A stretch of DNA of 64,000 bases from Mariprofundus sp. (GCA_021772835.1 JAJFLE010000037.1:62001-126000); one strand, 5' to 3'; positions 22,648 to 32,846 are shown, numbered from the stretch's first letter. Numbers and translations: made by a program. Notes: generated by a model from the letters alone, not told the origin.

Positions 22648-22688
22648 GAGATAACCTTATGTTTGTAGTGGAGCACCTGGAGAAAAGG

Positions 22689-22864
22689 GCACCCCCGCGT
22701 TGGCGTAAAGGCAAAAAGTCGTCGAACCCTCTAACAAGAGGTGGGCGCCGCACCTCGGCTTCAGGTATCTCCCTAAGGAGACGCTCACAGCCAAAGTAGG
22801 TAAGCTCCCATTCGACAAGTATCGGCTCAGGCAACATGATGCCGTTCGATCAACGCAGGGGCGC
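22689..22864 (-). ncRNA. ssrS: 6S RNA (approximate ends set by closing stem)
   Basis: Minus strand contains CCTGAGCCGATACTT (cf. CCTGAGCCGATATTT of E. coli 6S RNA); arms GCGCCCCTGCGTTG / CAACGCGGGGGTGC pair along 14 bp allowing G-U; zapA-ssrS-fthC synteny. Confidence 0.82.
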
Positions 22865-23143
22865 TTTTGCTAAACCTTCTGCTTGTAACACTACACCGTC
22901 CAATGCCGAGATCAAGCCTTCGACCCCGTCCACTTTAGACTGATTACTCTTCAACAATTCGCCAGCAAGGTTCAGAGAAACCAGCATCAACAGGCGATCT
23001 GAAGCAACCGTAGTACCCATCTGCCGCAGCTCTTCAACATGTTCCTGCACAAGCGCCGCTGCGGCCAGAACACCATCCGGGTTTTCATCGGTGAGAATGG
23101 TAAATGTACGGCCCATCAGTGTAATTTCGACAGGACTACTCAT
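22850..23143 (-). CDS. zapA: Cell division protein ZapA
   Basis: VEITLMGRTFTILTDENPDGVLAAAALVQEHVEELRQMGTTVASDRLLMLVSLNLAGELL. Confidence 0.88.
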   Translation of the reverse strand: MSSPVEITLMGRTFTILTDENPDGVLAAAALVQEHVEELRQMGTTVASDRLLMLVSLNLAGELLKSNQSKVDGVEGLISALDGVVLQAEGLAKAPLR

Positions 23144-23433
23144 GATGTCTCACCCTGCTGAGATATAAGCTCATCCAGCTTTTCCATCGCATGCTCGACA
23201 CGCGCCCGGGCTTCCAGCTTATTATTCTGCAAACCCTCAAGCTCGCCTTCCAGCTTCTGAACCTGGTCGCGCCGTTTGCGCAATTCACTTTCTGCGATAC
23301 GCACAACTTCCCGCATACGGTGATTATCAGCGACAATCTTTTCCATATTACGGCGAATATCAGATAGATGTTCTGTCAGCTGTTCGATACGTGATTCGAG
23401 CGCCTGTTGTGGGGATTCCTGCATAACGCTCAC
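23140..23433 (-). CDS. Short coiled-coil protein upstream of zapA (TIGR02449/ZapB-like)
   Basis: 97 aa heptad-rich; start of zapA overlaps its stop by 4 nt. Confidence 0.6.
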   Translation of the reverse strand: MSVMQESPQQALESRIEQLTEHLSDIRRNMEKIVADNHRMREVVRIAESELRKRRDQVQKLEGELEGLQNNKLEARARVEHAMEKLDELISQQGETS

Positions 23434-23478
23434 ATTGAATCACCTGAGCCTATCAGGGTCAATAGATTTCAGGACATC

Positions 23479-23517
23479 ACTAGTACATCAACCATCTCAT
23501 ATTGTCGGTGTACTAGT
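23479..23517. repeat. Inverted repeat ACTAGTACA...TGTACTAGT
   Basis: 9-bp perfect arms with 21-nt spacer between ccdA 3' end and the coiled-coil gene. Confidence 0.5.
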
Positions 23518-24277
23518 TCAGTGAACCTTCAATATCGACCAGGGCCGGGAACCAATCAATCACCCAGCCTGAGATAATACTGAAGCTACCAAGAAAAATC
23601 ATGCTACCAACAATGATGAGCAGAATACCGGAAAGCTTCTCCACGACATCGAAATGATGTTTAAAGCGCTGAGACCAGCGCAGGAATGAATCAGTAGCAA
23701 GCGCTGCCAGTAAAAACGGGATCGCCAGCCCGAGTGAATAAACGGCAAGCAGAGCGATCCCGTGCATCATCTCCGCCTGTGCTCCGGCCACAGCCAGAAT
23801 AGCGCCTAAAATCGGGCCGATACATGGAGTCCAGCCAAAAGCAAATGCTGAACCCAACACCAGTGCACCCACGCCATGTTTAGCGTTGACGCCGCCGGCA
23901 TCAAAACGCGCCTCCATCATCAGCAGTGGAATACGAATAATGCCTGCATAGTGAAGCCCAAAAATGACAATAACAATTCCTGCAAACTTGGCCAAAATCG
24001 CCATATTGGAAAGCATCCACTGGCCCAGCAGAGATGCCGATGCGCCCAATGCAATAAACACGAGACTGAATCCGACAATGAACCAAAGCGACTGAATCAG
24101 GGCATGCCTGCGGCCGGAGCCTGCTTGTTTATCATGCTGGCGCAGTTCGTTAACCGATACTCCGGAGATATAGGAAAGGTAGGCAGGTACCAGCGGCAAA
24201 ACACAGGGCGACAAAAAGGATAACAGCCCGGCAAGCAACGCACCTGCAAATGTAACTTCAATCATTCCACTCTCCAT
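23513..24277 (-). CDS. ccdA: CcdA/DsbD-like cytochrome c biogenesis membrane protein
   Basis: FAGALLAGLLSFLSPCVLPLVPAYLSYISG...FAFGWTPCIGPILGAIL. Confidence 0.93.
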   Translation of the reverse strand: MESGMIEVTFAGALLAGLLSFLSPCVLPLVPAYLSYISGVSVNELRQHDKQAGSGRRHALIQSLWFIVGFSLVFIALGASASLLGQWMLSNMAILAKFAGIVIVIFGLHYAGIIRIPLLMMEARFDAGGVNAKHGVGALVLGSAFAFGWTPCIGPILGAILAVAGAQAEMMHGIALLAVYSLGLAIPFLLAALATDSFLRWSQRFKHHFDVVEKLSGILLIIVGSMIFLGSFSIISGWVIDWFPALVDIEGSLN

Positions 24278-24325
24278 TTAGGTGTTTCGTATCAGTCAAA
24301 TCAGTCGCAACTTCCGGTATAAGCA

Positions 24326-24676
24326 TTACAACGCACCAGCCAGCCAGTCTGCATACTCATCAGTAGCATCACAAACAACCCAAATAATCTCAGGTGTTTC
24401 ATACGGATGGTGACCGGTCAACCAGCTTACAACTGCATCGCGCATCTCAGGTCGGGTTTTGATATTGAGATAAAACTCCTGTGCCTGATCCACCTTACCC
24501 TGCCATCGGTAAACAGACAGGCCAGGACCAGAAACCTGCACACAGGCTGCAATGCTTGCTTCAACAAGCCCTACAGCAAGACTGTTGGCCTGGGCCTCTG
24601 AGGCCACACTGGTCTTAATGACGCAGATTTTTTGCATGCGACATGATAACCTGTTCCAGCACAATCGGAAGCACAC
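24326..24676 (-). CDS. cutA: Divalent cation tolerance protein CutA; true start likely internal Met (MQKICVIKTS...)
   Basis: SVYRWQGKVDQAQEFYLNIKTRPEMRDAVVSWLTGHHPYETPEIIWV. Confidence 0.9.
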   Translation of the reverse strand: MCFRLCWNRLSCRMQKICVIKTSVASEAQANSLAVGLVEASIAACVQVSGPGLSVYRWQGKVDQAQEFYLNIKTRPEMRDAVVSWLTGHHPYETPEIIWVVCDATDEYADWLAGAL

Positions 24677-24745
24677 AGTAAATCCACAGCAAAGTATGTT
24701 GTCGGGAGAGCGTCAGCCTGCTAGAAATGACTCAAAGGAGCAGCC

Positions 24746-26701
24746 ATGTCAACGTCAGAAACCATCATGAGTGTCCTGGAAGAGAATCGTAGTTTTGATC
24801 CGCCACAAGGGCATCAAGGCCACATTGCATCTCTGGATGAATATTTCTCTATAAGGGAACAGTTTGATAAAGATTTTGATGGGACCTGGAAGGCTCTGGC
24901 TCGTCAGCATTTAAGCTGGCGCGAGCCATTCACACGTGTGCTTGATCGCAGCAAAGCACCGTTCTTCCGCTGGTTTGACGGCGGCAAACTTAACCTTTCC
25001 GAAAACTGCCTCGACCGCCATGTCGAAGCTGGTTTAGGTGATCGCACGGCCATCATCTGGGAGGCAGAGGCAGGAGAAGTACGGCGCATCTCCTACAGAG
25101 AACTGTTGGGCCAAGTCTGCAAAGCCGCTAATGTGATGAAAGAGATCGGCGTTAAAGCGGGTGACCGTGTAGTCATCTACATGCCGATGATTCCTGAAGC
25201 CGCCATTGCCATGCTGGCCTGCACCCGTATCGGTGCCGTGCACTCGGTGGTGTTCGGAGCATTCTCGCCACAAGCACTGCGCGACCGTATCCAGGATGCA
25301 AAAGCAAAACTGGTCATCACCGCTGATGGTGGCGGCCGTCGCGGTGGCATTCATGCGATGAAACCAAGTGTGGATGAAGCCCTGTCCGATCGATGCCGCA
25401 GCGTGCAGCATGTACTTGTCGTTCGTCATGCTGGCAATACGATCGACTGGCATGCAGGTCGCGACATCAACTGGCATGAAGCCCTGAAAGTCCAACCTGA
25501 TATATGTGAGCCGCTGGCACTGGATTCAGAACACCCTCTGTTTATTCTTTACACATCAGGTTCAACCGGCAAACCCAAGGGTATTCTGCACTCAACGGCC
25601 GGTTATCTGTTATGGGCAAAGCTGACCATGCACTGGTCCTTCGATTTCAGAGAGGCTTCTGATGTCTTCTGGTGCACCGCCGATGTCGGCTGGATTACCG
25701 GCCATACCTACTCGGTATACGGGCCATTGGCCTGTGGCGGCACCACGGTGATGTATGAAGGTGTGCCGACCTACCCTGATCCGGGACGTCTGTGGAAAAT
25801 ATGCGCCGATCATGGTGTTACGATCTTTTATACCGCACCGACCGCCATCCGCGCATTAAACAAGGCCGGTGATAAATGGCCGAACAGCCATGATCTTTCC
25901 AGCCTGCGCGTACTTGGCACCGTAGGCGAACCGATTAATCCTGAAGCGTGGATGTGGTATCATCAAGTGATCGGCAAGGGCCGATGCCCCATTGTAGATA
26001 CCTGGTGGCAGACCGAAACAGGCGGCCACATGATCGCACCACTGCCATTTGCCACATCGACCAAACCGGGCTCAGCCACGCTCCCGCTACCCGGCATTGA
26101 TGTCGCAGTCGTTGACGAACACGGCAACCCGGTCACCGAAGGTGGCGGCCTGCTGGTTATTCGCCAGCCCTGGCCATCCATGCTGCGCGGCGTATGGGGT
26201 GATGATCAGCGTTATATCGATACCTACTGGAAAAAGTTTGATGGCCGCTACTACTTTGCCGGTGACGGAGCCCGCAAGGATGAAGACGGTTATATCTGGA
26301 TCATGGGCCGCGTCGATGATGTGCTCAATGTCTCCGGGCACCGCCTTGGCACCATGGAGATCGAATCAGCCCTGGTGTCGCACGATTCGGTTGCCGAAGC
26401 TGCAGTTGTAGGTCGCCCGGACGATATTAAGGGTGAGGCTATCTATGCTTTTGTTGTGCTCAAATGCCAACCTGGCGATGAACTCGCGGCAGAACTACGG
26501 GCACATGTTGGCATTGAGATCGGGGCGCTGGCAAAACCGGATAACATCCATTTTGCCGACAGCCTGCCGAAAACCCGCTCTGGCAAAATCATGCGCCGAC
26601 TACTGCGTGACATCGCAGCAGGACGTGAAATCACCTCAGATATTTCCACGCTGGAAGATCCGGGTGTGGTTCAGAAGCTGCAACAAAGCAGAAGCGTTTA
26701 A
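24746..26701 (+). CDS. acsA: Acetyl-CoA synthetase
   Basis: [72 protein letters not shown]. Confidence 0.96.
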   Translation: MSTSETIMSVLEENRSFDPPQGHQGHIASLDEYFSIREQFDKDFDGTWKALARQHLSWREPFTRVLDRSKAPFFRWFDGGKLNLSENCLDRHVEAGLGDRTAIIWEAEAGEVRRISYRELLGQVCKAANVMKEIGVKAGDRVVIYMPMIPEAAIAMLACTRIGAVHSVVFGAFSPQALRDRIQDAKAKLVITADGGGRRGGIHAMKPSVDEALSDRCRSVQHVLVVRHAGNTIDWHAGRDINWHEALKVQPDICEPLALDSEHPLFILYTSGSTGKPKGILHSTAGYLLWAKLTMHWSFDFREASDVFWCTADVGWITGHTYSVYGPLACGGTTVMYEGVPTYPDPGRLWKICADHGVTIFYTAPTAIRALNKAGDKWPNSHDLSSLRVLGTVGEPINPEAWMWYHQVIGKGRCPIVDTWWQTETGGHMIAPLPFATSTKPGSATLPLPGIDVAVVDEHGNPVTEGGGLLVIRQPWPSMLRGVWGDDQRYIDTYWKKFDGRYYFAGDGARKDEDGYIWIMGRVDDVLNVSGHRLGTMEIESALVSHDSVAEAAVVGRPDDIKGEAIYAFVVLKCQPGDELAAELRAHVGIEIGALAKPDNIHFADSLPKTRSGKIMRRLLRDIAAGREITSDISTLEDPGVVQKLQQSRSV

Positions 26702-26755
26702 GGCACCCAACATGAGGACAGCCTGAAAAAAGGCCCTCGCCTGTTTCGCCATCCG

Positions 26756-29563
26756 GTGGGAATTTTTCCTCCGGGAGCGCGCTGGTATCTGGCTACAATT
26801 GCAGTCATTTCACTTATCTGTGTTGCCATGCACCTGTCCATTCAGATCAAGGCTCAGGAACAAGCCGAAAACGTGATTCATCAATGGGGTGAAGAGGCGG
26901 GCATCAAGATCGGCAATGTCCGTTATCACCTGCTAAGAAATGGTTTGATTCTGCAACAGGTTCGCCTTGAACGTGAACATGATTCTCTGGCCATTAAACA
27001 TCTGTTTATCAGGGCCAACCCCAAGCTGCTTACCGGCAGCAATCCGAAGATTGGACGCGTTGAAATCACAGGCTTTGATGCAGTGCTATGGAATTCGGAT
27101 AGCAAGGCTCCCTGGCAGGATGATCAAAGACTGATGCGCATCTGGAAAGCCGCGCAATCACTTACTATTTCCAATGCTTCACTCACCCTGCACCTCAAAG
27201 ATGAACTCCATCCGCCGATCAAATTAGACACTATCTTTATGCAGCAGCAAGTGCAGAAAACGACACGCAAGATTTCTGTCACGGCTCAGCTAGCTGGCGC
27301 TCCCATACAATGGCAGTGGCTCTCTTATGATACTCCCAGCGAGCAGGCTGACTGGGTCAGTAAAGGTGAGCTGCAGTGGCAGAATGTTAACACCAGTCTG
27401 GTTACCCATGCGCTGGGACTGGTACAAACTGAAGGACTGTTATCAGGCCAAAGCAGTTGGATCATAGGCAACGATGGCAGCACTGCTATTCAGGGCGAAG
27501 CGGACTTGCAGGACGAAGCTGAAACATCGACTTCGCATCAGATTAACTGGTCTGGCAATCAATCCGGTCATCTGAACGGAGAAGGATGGAACCTGAATGT
27601 GGCAGCCAAAGCATGGCCTGTGCAGGCATGGGCTGAAAGCCTGCCGGTTTTTGCTGGCAAAAAGCTTTCACATGGCCTGCTAGATGCACAGCTTCAGTGG
27701 CGTCAAAAGGATGGTGATTGGAGCCTGTCCACTGCACAGGCAAGACTGAGTAAGGTGAGTTATGCGGATTCGCATCAGGCTGGAAACAAACGGCATGCAT
27801 GGACATCGGAAGAAATTCATCTGAAGGATTTGAGACTGAATTTCAGCAAACAAAAAATATATACGACCAGCATCTCAACAGATCATTCCTCTATGATTTT
27901 TCAGCTAAACCAGAATTCAGCCACGAACTCACAGGGTACAGGCGGGCATCACAACAAAAGGTATTGGGATATTAGCGCAGATAAGATCGACATACATGAC
28001 ATGACCATTGGTCTGGTGACGGAACATGGAACACTACTTCTGCCTGATCTCAAAGGTCGCTGCAGCTGGAATCTGGATAACAAGCTCAACTTCCATTTGC
28101 GTTCAATGAAACAGAACGGGGCAACGGACGGCGATAAGGGGCAGGACAGTTCAGAGCCTGAAGAGTGGCGATTGAAAGGTCAGGCGCAATATACGCACGG
28201 CAGAGTCAGAAAATCACAGTTCAGGCTCCTTGGGAGCAATGTTGATCTTGCTCAGCTGCGACCCATCATGCCCCTGCAAGGAGCCAATGAAGCATCATTG
28301 AGCCTTGCAGGCAAAAGCGAATTAGACATGAATGTTACGGTAAGCAAAGGCCTGTGGCGCGCGCATGGCAAAGCTTCAGTAAGCAATGCACAGCTCAACT
28401 ATGCAGGAGACACATGGGAAGCGGATCAGGTTAAGTCCAGGTTCGGTCCTGTTGGCATGGGCCTCGATCGTCAGCAGGTGGCAATGCTCAATGCCGATGG
28501 CTGGCGCTACACCACGGCATTGCAACCTCTTGGCCCCTACGCCCCAAGAGCTGAACACTCAAGCCATTCCAGAGCAACTCCAGACAGCTGGTGGAAAAAA
28601 GACATGCGCAAATCCAACTGGCACATTGCTCAGCTGAAGTGGGACAATGGCACGATCAGCATCGGCAACAGTGATGTAAACTGGGCTGAGGGTCTGAATA
28701 TTCAGATTAACGAACTCAAGCCGGAACACTGGGCCAGTGTTACTGCGAATGGCTGGCTGGGGCAGGGTTACGCTTCATTAGATGGCGACTGGTATGCGCT
28801 TGCCGATAGTCAGCGATTCAAAGGTAAGGCATCGCTGGACAATGGCCTGCCATTTTTCCTGCATAACTGGATGCTTGCATCAGGCATGCCACAGCTGGTT
28901 CGCGGGCGCCTGTCTGCAGCACTAAGCATCAAAGATGGCAAAGAGAACAACAGCTATGAGAGTCATGTAAAACTGAAACTGACCCGTGCTATCGCAGAAA
29001 CAGCAGTTTCCCCCAATGATCCGATGGTTGAACGAACTGGTTATAGTACTCCGGGACTACTGGAGCGCTTAAGGGACAGTAACCACGCAATCACACTGGA
29101 ATTTGAAAATCAGGGCGACTGGGACAAACAACCACTGAATATGAACCGACTGGGTTTATCTCTGCAACAAGCCCTGCACCTGGCTGCTATAGGCAAAGCG
29201 AGCAATAAACACAGAAGCGCAGGGAATTCGAATGACCCGACACCCACCATCGGGACTCGCATTCGCTTGCGTTCCGGGGGGCATCTGTCACTGAACGAGC
29301 GTATCCGGCTACGCAATACACTGCGCATGGTATCGAAGAAACCGGGCTGGACGATAGGCTTACAGCCGAAGTGGACTGGCGAAAGAGTAGATGCAGAAAC
29401 GATCAAACGCATCCGACATACCCAGAAATTGATCGAGCGCTTTCTCACACATAATAAGTTCCCTGCCTCCAGAATTTATCCGACCTGGCCCACAGCCAAA
29501 GACCATGCCAATGAAATCGGTGCGATCTGGGTGACACTGACTCCGCCTGCGCAGAAATTATAA
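26756..29563 (+). CDS. Large membrane-anchored AsmA/DUF748-like protein
   Basis: 935 aa, N-terminal TM segment WYLATIAVISLICVAMHLSI followed by a beta-rich repetitive ectodomain; start codon uncertain (frame is open upstream). Confidence 0.55.
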   Translation: MGIFPPGARWYLATIAVISLICVAMHLSIQIKAQEQAENVIHQWGEEAGIKIGNVRYHLLRNGLILQQVRLEREHDSLAIKHLFIRANPKLLTGSNPKIGRVEITGFDAVLWNSDSKAPWQDDQRLMRIWKAAQSLTISNASLTLHLKDELHPPIKLDTIFMQQQVQKTTRKISVTAQLAGAPIQWQWLSYDTPSEQADWVSKGELQWQNVNTSLVTHALGLVQTEGLLSGQSSWIIGNDGSTAIQGEADLQDEAETSTSHQINWSGNQSGHLNGEGWNLNVAAKAWPVQAWAESLPVFAGKKLSHGLLDAQLQWRQKDGDWSLSTAQARLSKVSYADSHQAGNKRHAWTSEEIHLKDLRLNFSKQKIYTTSISTDHSSMIFQLNQNSATNSQGTGGHHNKRYWDISADKIDIHDMTIGLVTEHGTLLLPDLKGRCSWNLDNKLNFHLRSMKQNGATDGDKGQDSSEPEEWRLKGQAQYTHGRVRKSQFRLLGSNVDLAQLRPIMPLQGANEASLSLAGKSELDMNVTVSKGLWRAHGKASVSNAQLNYAGDTWEADQVKSRFGPVGMGLDRQQVAMLNADGWRYTTALQPLGPYAPRAEHSSHSRATPDSWWKKDMRKSNWHIAQLKWDNGTISIGNSDVNWAEGLNIQINELKPEHWASVTANGWLGQGYASLDGDWYALADSQRFKGKASLDNGLPFFLHNWMLASGMPQLVRGRLSAALSIKDGKENNSYESHVKLKLTRAIAETAVSPNDPMVERTGYSTPGLLERLRDSNHAITLEFENQGDWDKQPLNMNRLGLSLQQALHLAAIGKASNKHRSAGNSNDPTPTIGTRIRLRSGGHLSLNERIRLRNTLRMVSKKPGWTIGLQPKWTGERVDAETIKRIRHTQKLIERFLTHNKFPASRIYPTWPTAKDHANEIGAIWVTLTPPAQKL

Positions 29564-29628
29564 AGGGAAACAGCGTTTTTGCCTTTGCCTGCTGAAAAAC
29601 CACATGGACGTAGTTTTTCAGAGTCTCC

Positions 29629-30075
29629 TTAGAATTGCAGCTCTGCAGACAGCTTCGCCTGAATAAACTGGCTGTGATGAATACCTAATAGATCGGCCAT
29701 GCGGCGAATGATCTGCTCTTCGTACGGATCAACGATGCCATCAGCCATCGCCACTGCCCACAACTCGGTCAGTATCTCGATGCGTTCAGTCGTTGAAAAA
29801 CCTTTGACCACGATGGAGGTAAACTGGTGCAGATCCAGCGCCTTCTCTACTTCGGCAGATGCCTGTTCGATCAGAGCATGGATCTCTGCAACTGAAAGAG
29901 CAAAGCGCTTTTCAAGTGCGACCATCATGCGACTGCGCTCCGCCTCATCAAGTCGACCATCCATACGCATCACTTCAACCATCAATGCTGCGACTGCCAG
30001 AGAAACATCATGTGCCCGCTTCTCTTTTGGGCTTGCTGCGGCTGCTTTCCACATCTGCTGGAGCTTCTTGATCAT
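29629..30075 (-). CDS. TerB-family protein
   Basis: VSLAVAALMVEVMRMDGRLDEAERSRMMVALEKRFALS...WAVAMADGIVDPYEEQIIRRMADLLGI. Confidence 0.85.
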   Translation of the reverse strand: MIKKLQQMWKAAAASPKEKRAHDVSLAVAALMVEVMRMDGRLDEAERSRMMVALEKRFALSVAEIHALIEQASAEVEKALDLHQFTSIVVKGFSTTERIEILTELWAVAMADGIVDPYEEQIIRRMADLLGIHHSQFIQAKLSAELQF

Positions 30076-30211
30076 GTCTCACCTCGTTCTCAGACTCGGC
30101 AAGCATAAAGCTGTCATAGCTCTTGGCAACGACAGGTAACCCGATAGGCCTGACCCGATAGGGATTATTGTCAGGATGGCAATTCATCAGCATCTCCTTA
30201 GGTTTGCCCAT

Positions 30212-30391
30212 ATCATGCTCATTATCTTTTTGTTGTTTTCGATCCCCATAGGTTTATTTGCCAGCTGGTTCGGCTGGAAGGCATATCAGGTAGGCAGAAA
30301 AAAGGTTGTCTTTGCTATGGCCTGGGTCGCCTTTCTCTGTTTCGGTTTTGCCTTCCTGTTCGGTGGCTGGGCATACATCGCTACAAGCTAA
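30212..30391 (+). CDS. Small two-TM membrane protein
   Basis: MLIIFLLFSIPIGLFASWFGWKAYQVGRKKVVFAMAWVAFLCFGFAFLFGGWAYIATS; ATG assumed inside longer ORF 30176-30391. Confidence 0.5.
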   Translation: MMLIIFLLFSIPIGLFASWFGWKAYQVGRKKVVFAMAWVAFLCFGFAFLFGGWAYIATS

Positions 30392-30436
30392 TACCCACTG
30401 AGTACAAAGAGGATTGCTCTGAGCTATACTGACAAC

Positions 30437-31393
30437 ATGTCTGACTCAGCATCACCCGTGCAGGTATACATAGGCGAAAACCTTGCCCGTTACGGTTTTG
30501 GTGAAGGCCACCCCTTCGGCCCTGACCGCATGGATGTCTTCTGGCAAGAGTCAGTCCGGCAAGGATTGAATAAACAGGTATCGATTGGTGCTCCAGTCAT
30601 GGCAAATCGCGAAACCATTGAACGCTTTCATACACCAGAATATGTCGAACGGGTAATCCGCCAGTCGGCGACAGGTGAAGGTTACCTCGACTACGGCGAC
30701 ACTCCTGCTTTCAAAGGAGTATTTGAAGCTGCCGCCACAGTTGTCGGCACGGTACTGGCCGCAGCCGAAGAGACCATCAACCGCAGCCACCCGCGTTGTT
30801 TCGTACCGATTGCCGGCCTGCATCACGCCCGACGCAATATGGCTGCAGGCTTCTGTGTATTCAACGATGCCGGTGTACTGATCGAAACACTGCGCAGTAA
30901 GTACGGCATCCGGCGCATCGCATATGTTGATATTGACGCACATCATGGTGACGGCGTGTTTTACGCTTTCGAAGATGATCCCGAGCTATGTGTTGTCGAC
31001 ATTCATGAGGATGGTGCTCACCTCTATCCGGGCACAGGTTTCGCCCATGAAACGGGAACCGAGGATGCTGTAGGAACCAAGCTGAATCTACCTATGCGCC
31101 CCGGTGCAAACGATGATGATTTCATGAACGTCTGGCCCGAAGCCGAAGCCTTTATCCGGGCGTTTAAACCGGAATTCATCATCTTCCAGTGCGGAGCAGA
31201 TTCCATTGCAGGTGACCCAATCACTCACCTGCAGTTCTCACCAAAAACTCACGCCCATGCTGCAACTTCGCTATGCTGCATTGCCGATGAATTCAGCCAA
31301 GGCCGTATCATTGCGCTTGGTGGAGGTGGTTATAACCGAGCCAACCTTGCTGCTGGATGGAATTCTGTCTTAATAGTAATGTGTGATCGTTAA
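30437..31393 (+). CDS. Histone deacetylase/acetoin utilisation (AcuC)-like protein, altered C-terminus
   Basis: GLHHARRNMAAGFCVFNDAGV; YVDIDAHHGDGVFYAFEDDP; GGGGYNRANLAAGWNSV then short unrelated-looking tail LIVMCDR. Confidence 0.88.
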   Translation: MSDSASPVQVYIGENLARYGFGEGHPFGPDRMDVFWQESVRQGLNKQVSIGAPVMANRETIERFHTPEYVERVIRQSATGEGYLDYGDTPAFKGVFEAAATVVGTVLAAAEETINRSHPRCFVPIAGLHHARRNMAAGFCVFNDAGVLIETLRSKYGIRRIAYVDIDAHHGDGVFYAFEDDPELCVVDIHEDGAHLYPGTGFAHETGTEDAVGTKLNLPMRPGANDDDFMNVWPEAEAFIRAFKPEFIIFQCGADSIAGDPITHLQFSPKTHAHAATSLCCIADEFSQGRIIALGGGGYNRANLAAGWNSVLIVMCDR

Positions 31394-31417
31394 TAGGGAG
31401 GATGACTTATTCCACTG

Positions 31418-31981
31418 TCAGCCATTTTCTCTATCGATAGTAAGTTGCGCCAAGTGCCTTTCTAATACTTGAAGTTTCAAACCATGACTAAACTTGGTCA
31501 AGTCAATTTTTAGCATCCAGTACAATGAAGTGGCCATAACCACAAATTGATCCTGTGGAGTAGCGTCTTTCCAGTTTATGCTCTTACCTTGCCCCCACGA
31601 GAGCGCTGACTCACTGCATATGCTTAGCATTTCAGACTTCCGGTTAGCTGAAAAGGAATCGTAAAGATTATTCATGCTATCCTTGTCGAGAGATTGATTT
31701 AGTTTGTGAGCAAATCTGTTTCGAAGTTTTCCTATTTGTAAAAGTGGTTTCTTAAGATCTTCAGTCAAACCAGTAGCTAGCGCAAGATGAACTGCGCCAA
31801 AATAGTCAAGCTCCATTGGCTTTATATGAGCAGGATGTTTCACTGATATTTCTATGAATTTTCTCACCACACTTTCAACATTTATATGAACTCGCACAAC
31901 CTTACCGATGTCATCTTCCGAAAGAAGCGCATCCCTTAAAGTCTTCGAAGTTTTTTGAGATTCAGAATCATTCACAACCAC
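31418..31981 (-). CDS. HEPN/MltR-like hypothetical protein with RNRFAH motif
   Basis: 187 aa helical protein, IGKLRNRFAHKLNQ (R-x4-H); locally AT-richer than neighbours by eye. Confidence 0.55.
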   Translation of the reverse strand: MVVNDSESQKTSKTLRDALLSEDDIGKVVRVHINVESVVRKFIEISVKHPAHIKPMELDYFGAVHLALATGLTEDLKKPLLQIGKLRNRFAHKLNQSLDKDSMNNLYDSFSANRKSEMLSICSESALSWGQGKSINWKDATPQDQFVVMATSLYWMLKIDLTKFSHGLKLQVLERHLAQLTIDRENG

Positions 31982-32085
31982 ACCCTCCTATATGCATAAT
32001 ACTATCCATCAGGAGACGCTTTGTTTTACGCACTCTCCCCCTCCAATCCCCCCTATCGTAGTTTAGCAAGCAACCAGACTTCTGC

Positions 32086-32496
32086 TTAATCAGACGATTT
32101 CAGTGATTCAGCTTTGCCTTCGCCGCGAACATCGGCAATGCCGATGAGGCCACCGGTGTTTCTATCAAGAACTATCGCATACATGTTGCCGTACTGGCGA
32201 CTCATCGGCTTGAGTATGTGACCACGCCTCTGGAGTTCGGAGGCCACCTCAGGCGTGAAGGCTCCTGTTTCATGCTGCACCATGTCGAGCAGGAACTGGT
32301 GGTGATAGCGAGGGGCATTGACCCAGTCGGCAGGTGCCGACTCATCTAGCATAAAACCAACCGAGGCCAGCAGGATCATTGAAATGATGCGCGAACCGCC
32401 GGGGGTGCCGACGATGAATGTGCGATTCGGGCCTATGACAAATGTCGGTCGTTCCGGTGACGTAATACATATCTCCACCTCGATATGCACCCTCAA
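32086..32496 (-). pseudogene. Fragment of gamma-glutamyltransferase C-terminus fused to an unrelated N-terminus
   Basis: PTFVIGPNRTFIVGTPGGSRIISMILLASVGFMLDESAPADWVNAPRYHHQFLLDMVQHETGAFTPEVASELQRRGHILKPMSRQYGNMYAIVLDR is paralogous to the C-terminus of ORF 33122-34744; first about 15 aa are not ggt-like. Confidence 0.85.
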
Positions 32497-32549
32497 TCTA
32501 TTTAATTATGCCCTTAAAGTTGCATCCCCCCAGATGGAAATCTACAGAT

Positions 32550-32846
32550 TTATCCATCTTCTCGCTGTTTCCAGTAGTCGGGTTCGCGATGCAGGTTCAT
32601 CACGGCAAGGATGTAGATGGAATCAGGCTCGATGGTATAAAGAATGCCGAAAGGAAATCGCCGGGTCAGGCATCGTCTGATGTCATCTTGCAAAACAGGC
32701 CACGCCTTTGGATAAGCGATGATGCGTTCAATGGCCGAATGAACTTCGATTGCAAAGTCATATCCCAGCCCTTTGTTGCAATCTTCATAGTAATCTATGG
32801 CCGCATATAACTCTTTTTCTGCGTCCCTATGGAACCGAAAGCTCAT
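32550..32846 (-). CDS. RelE/ParE-family toxin
   Basis: FHRDAEKELYAAIDYYEDCNKGLGYDFAIEVHSAIERIIAYPKAWPVLQDDIRRCLTRRFPFGILYTIEPDSIYILAVMNLHREPDYWKQR. Confidence 0.88.
   Translation of the reverse strand: MSFRFHRDAEKELYAAIDYYEDCNKGLGYDFAIEVHSAIERIIAYPKAWPVLQDDIRRCLTRRFPFGILYTIEPDSIYILAVMNLHREPDYWKQREDG

Noticed and set aside
22640-22837. 65-aa minus-strand ORF MLPEPILVEWELTYFGCERLLREIPEAEVRRPPL...
   Set aside because: Lies within the predicted 6S RNA; coding appearance is best explained by the structured RNA
30008-30211. 67-aa minus-strand ORF overlapping the 5' end of the TerB-like gene
   Set aside because: Composition is plausible but it overlaps terB out of frame and has no family support; left uncalled
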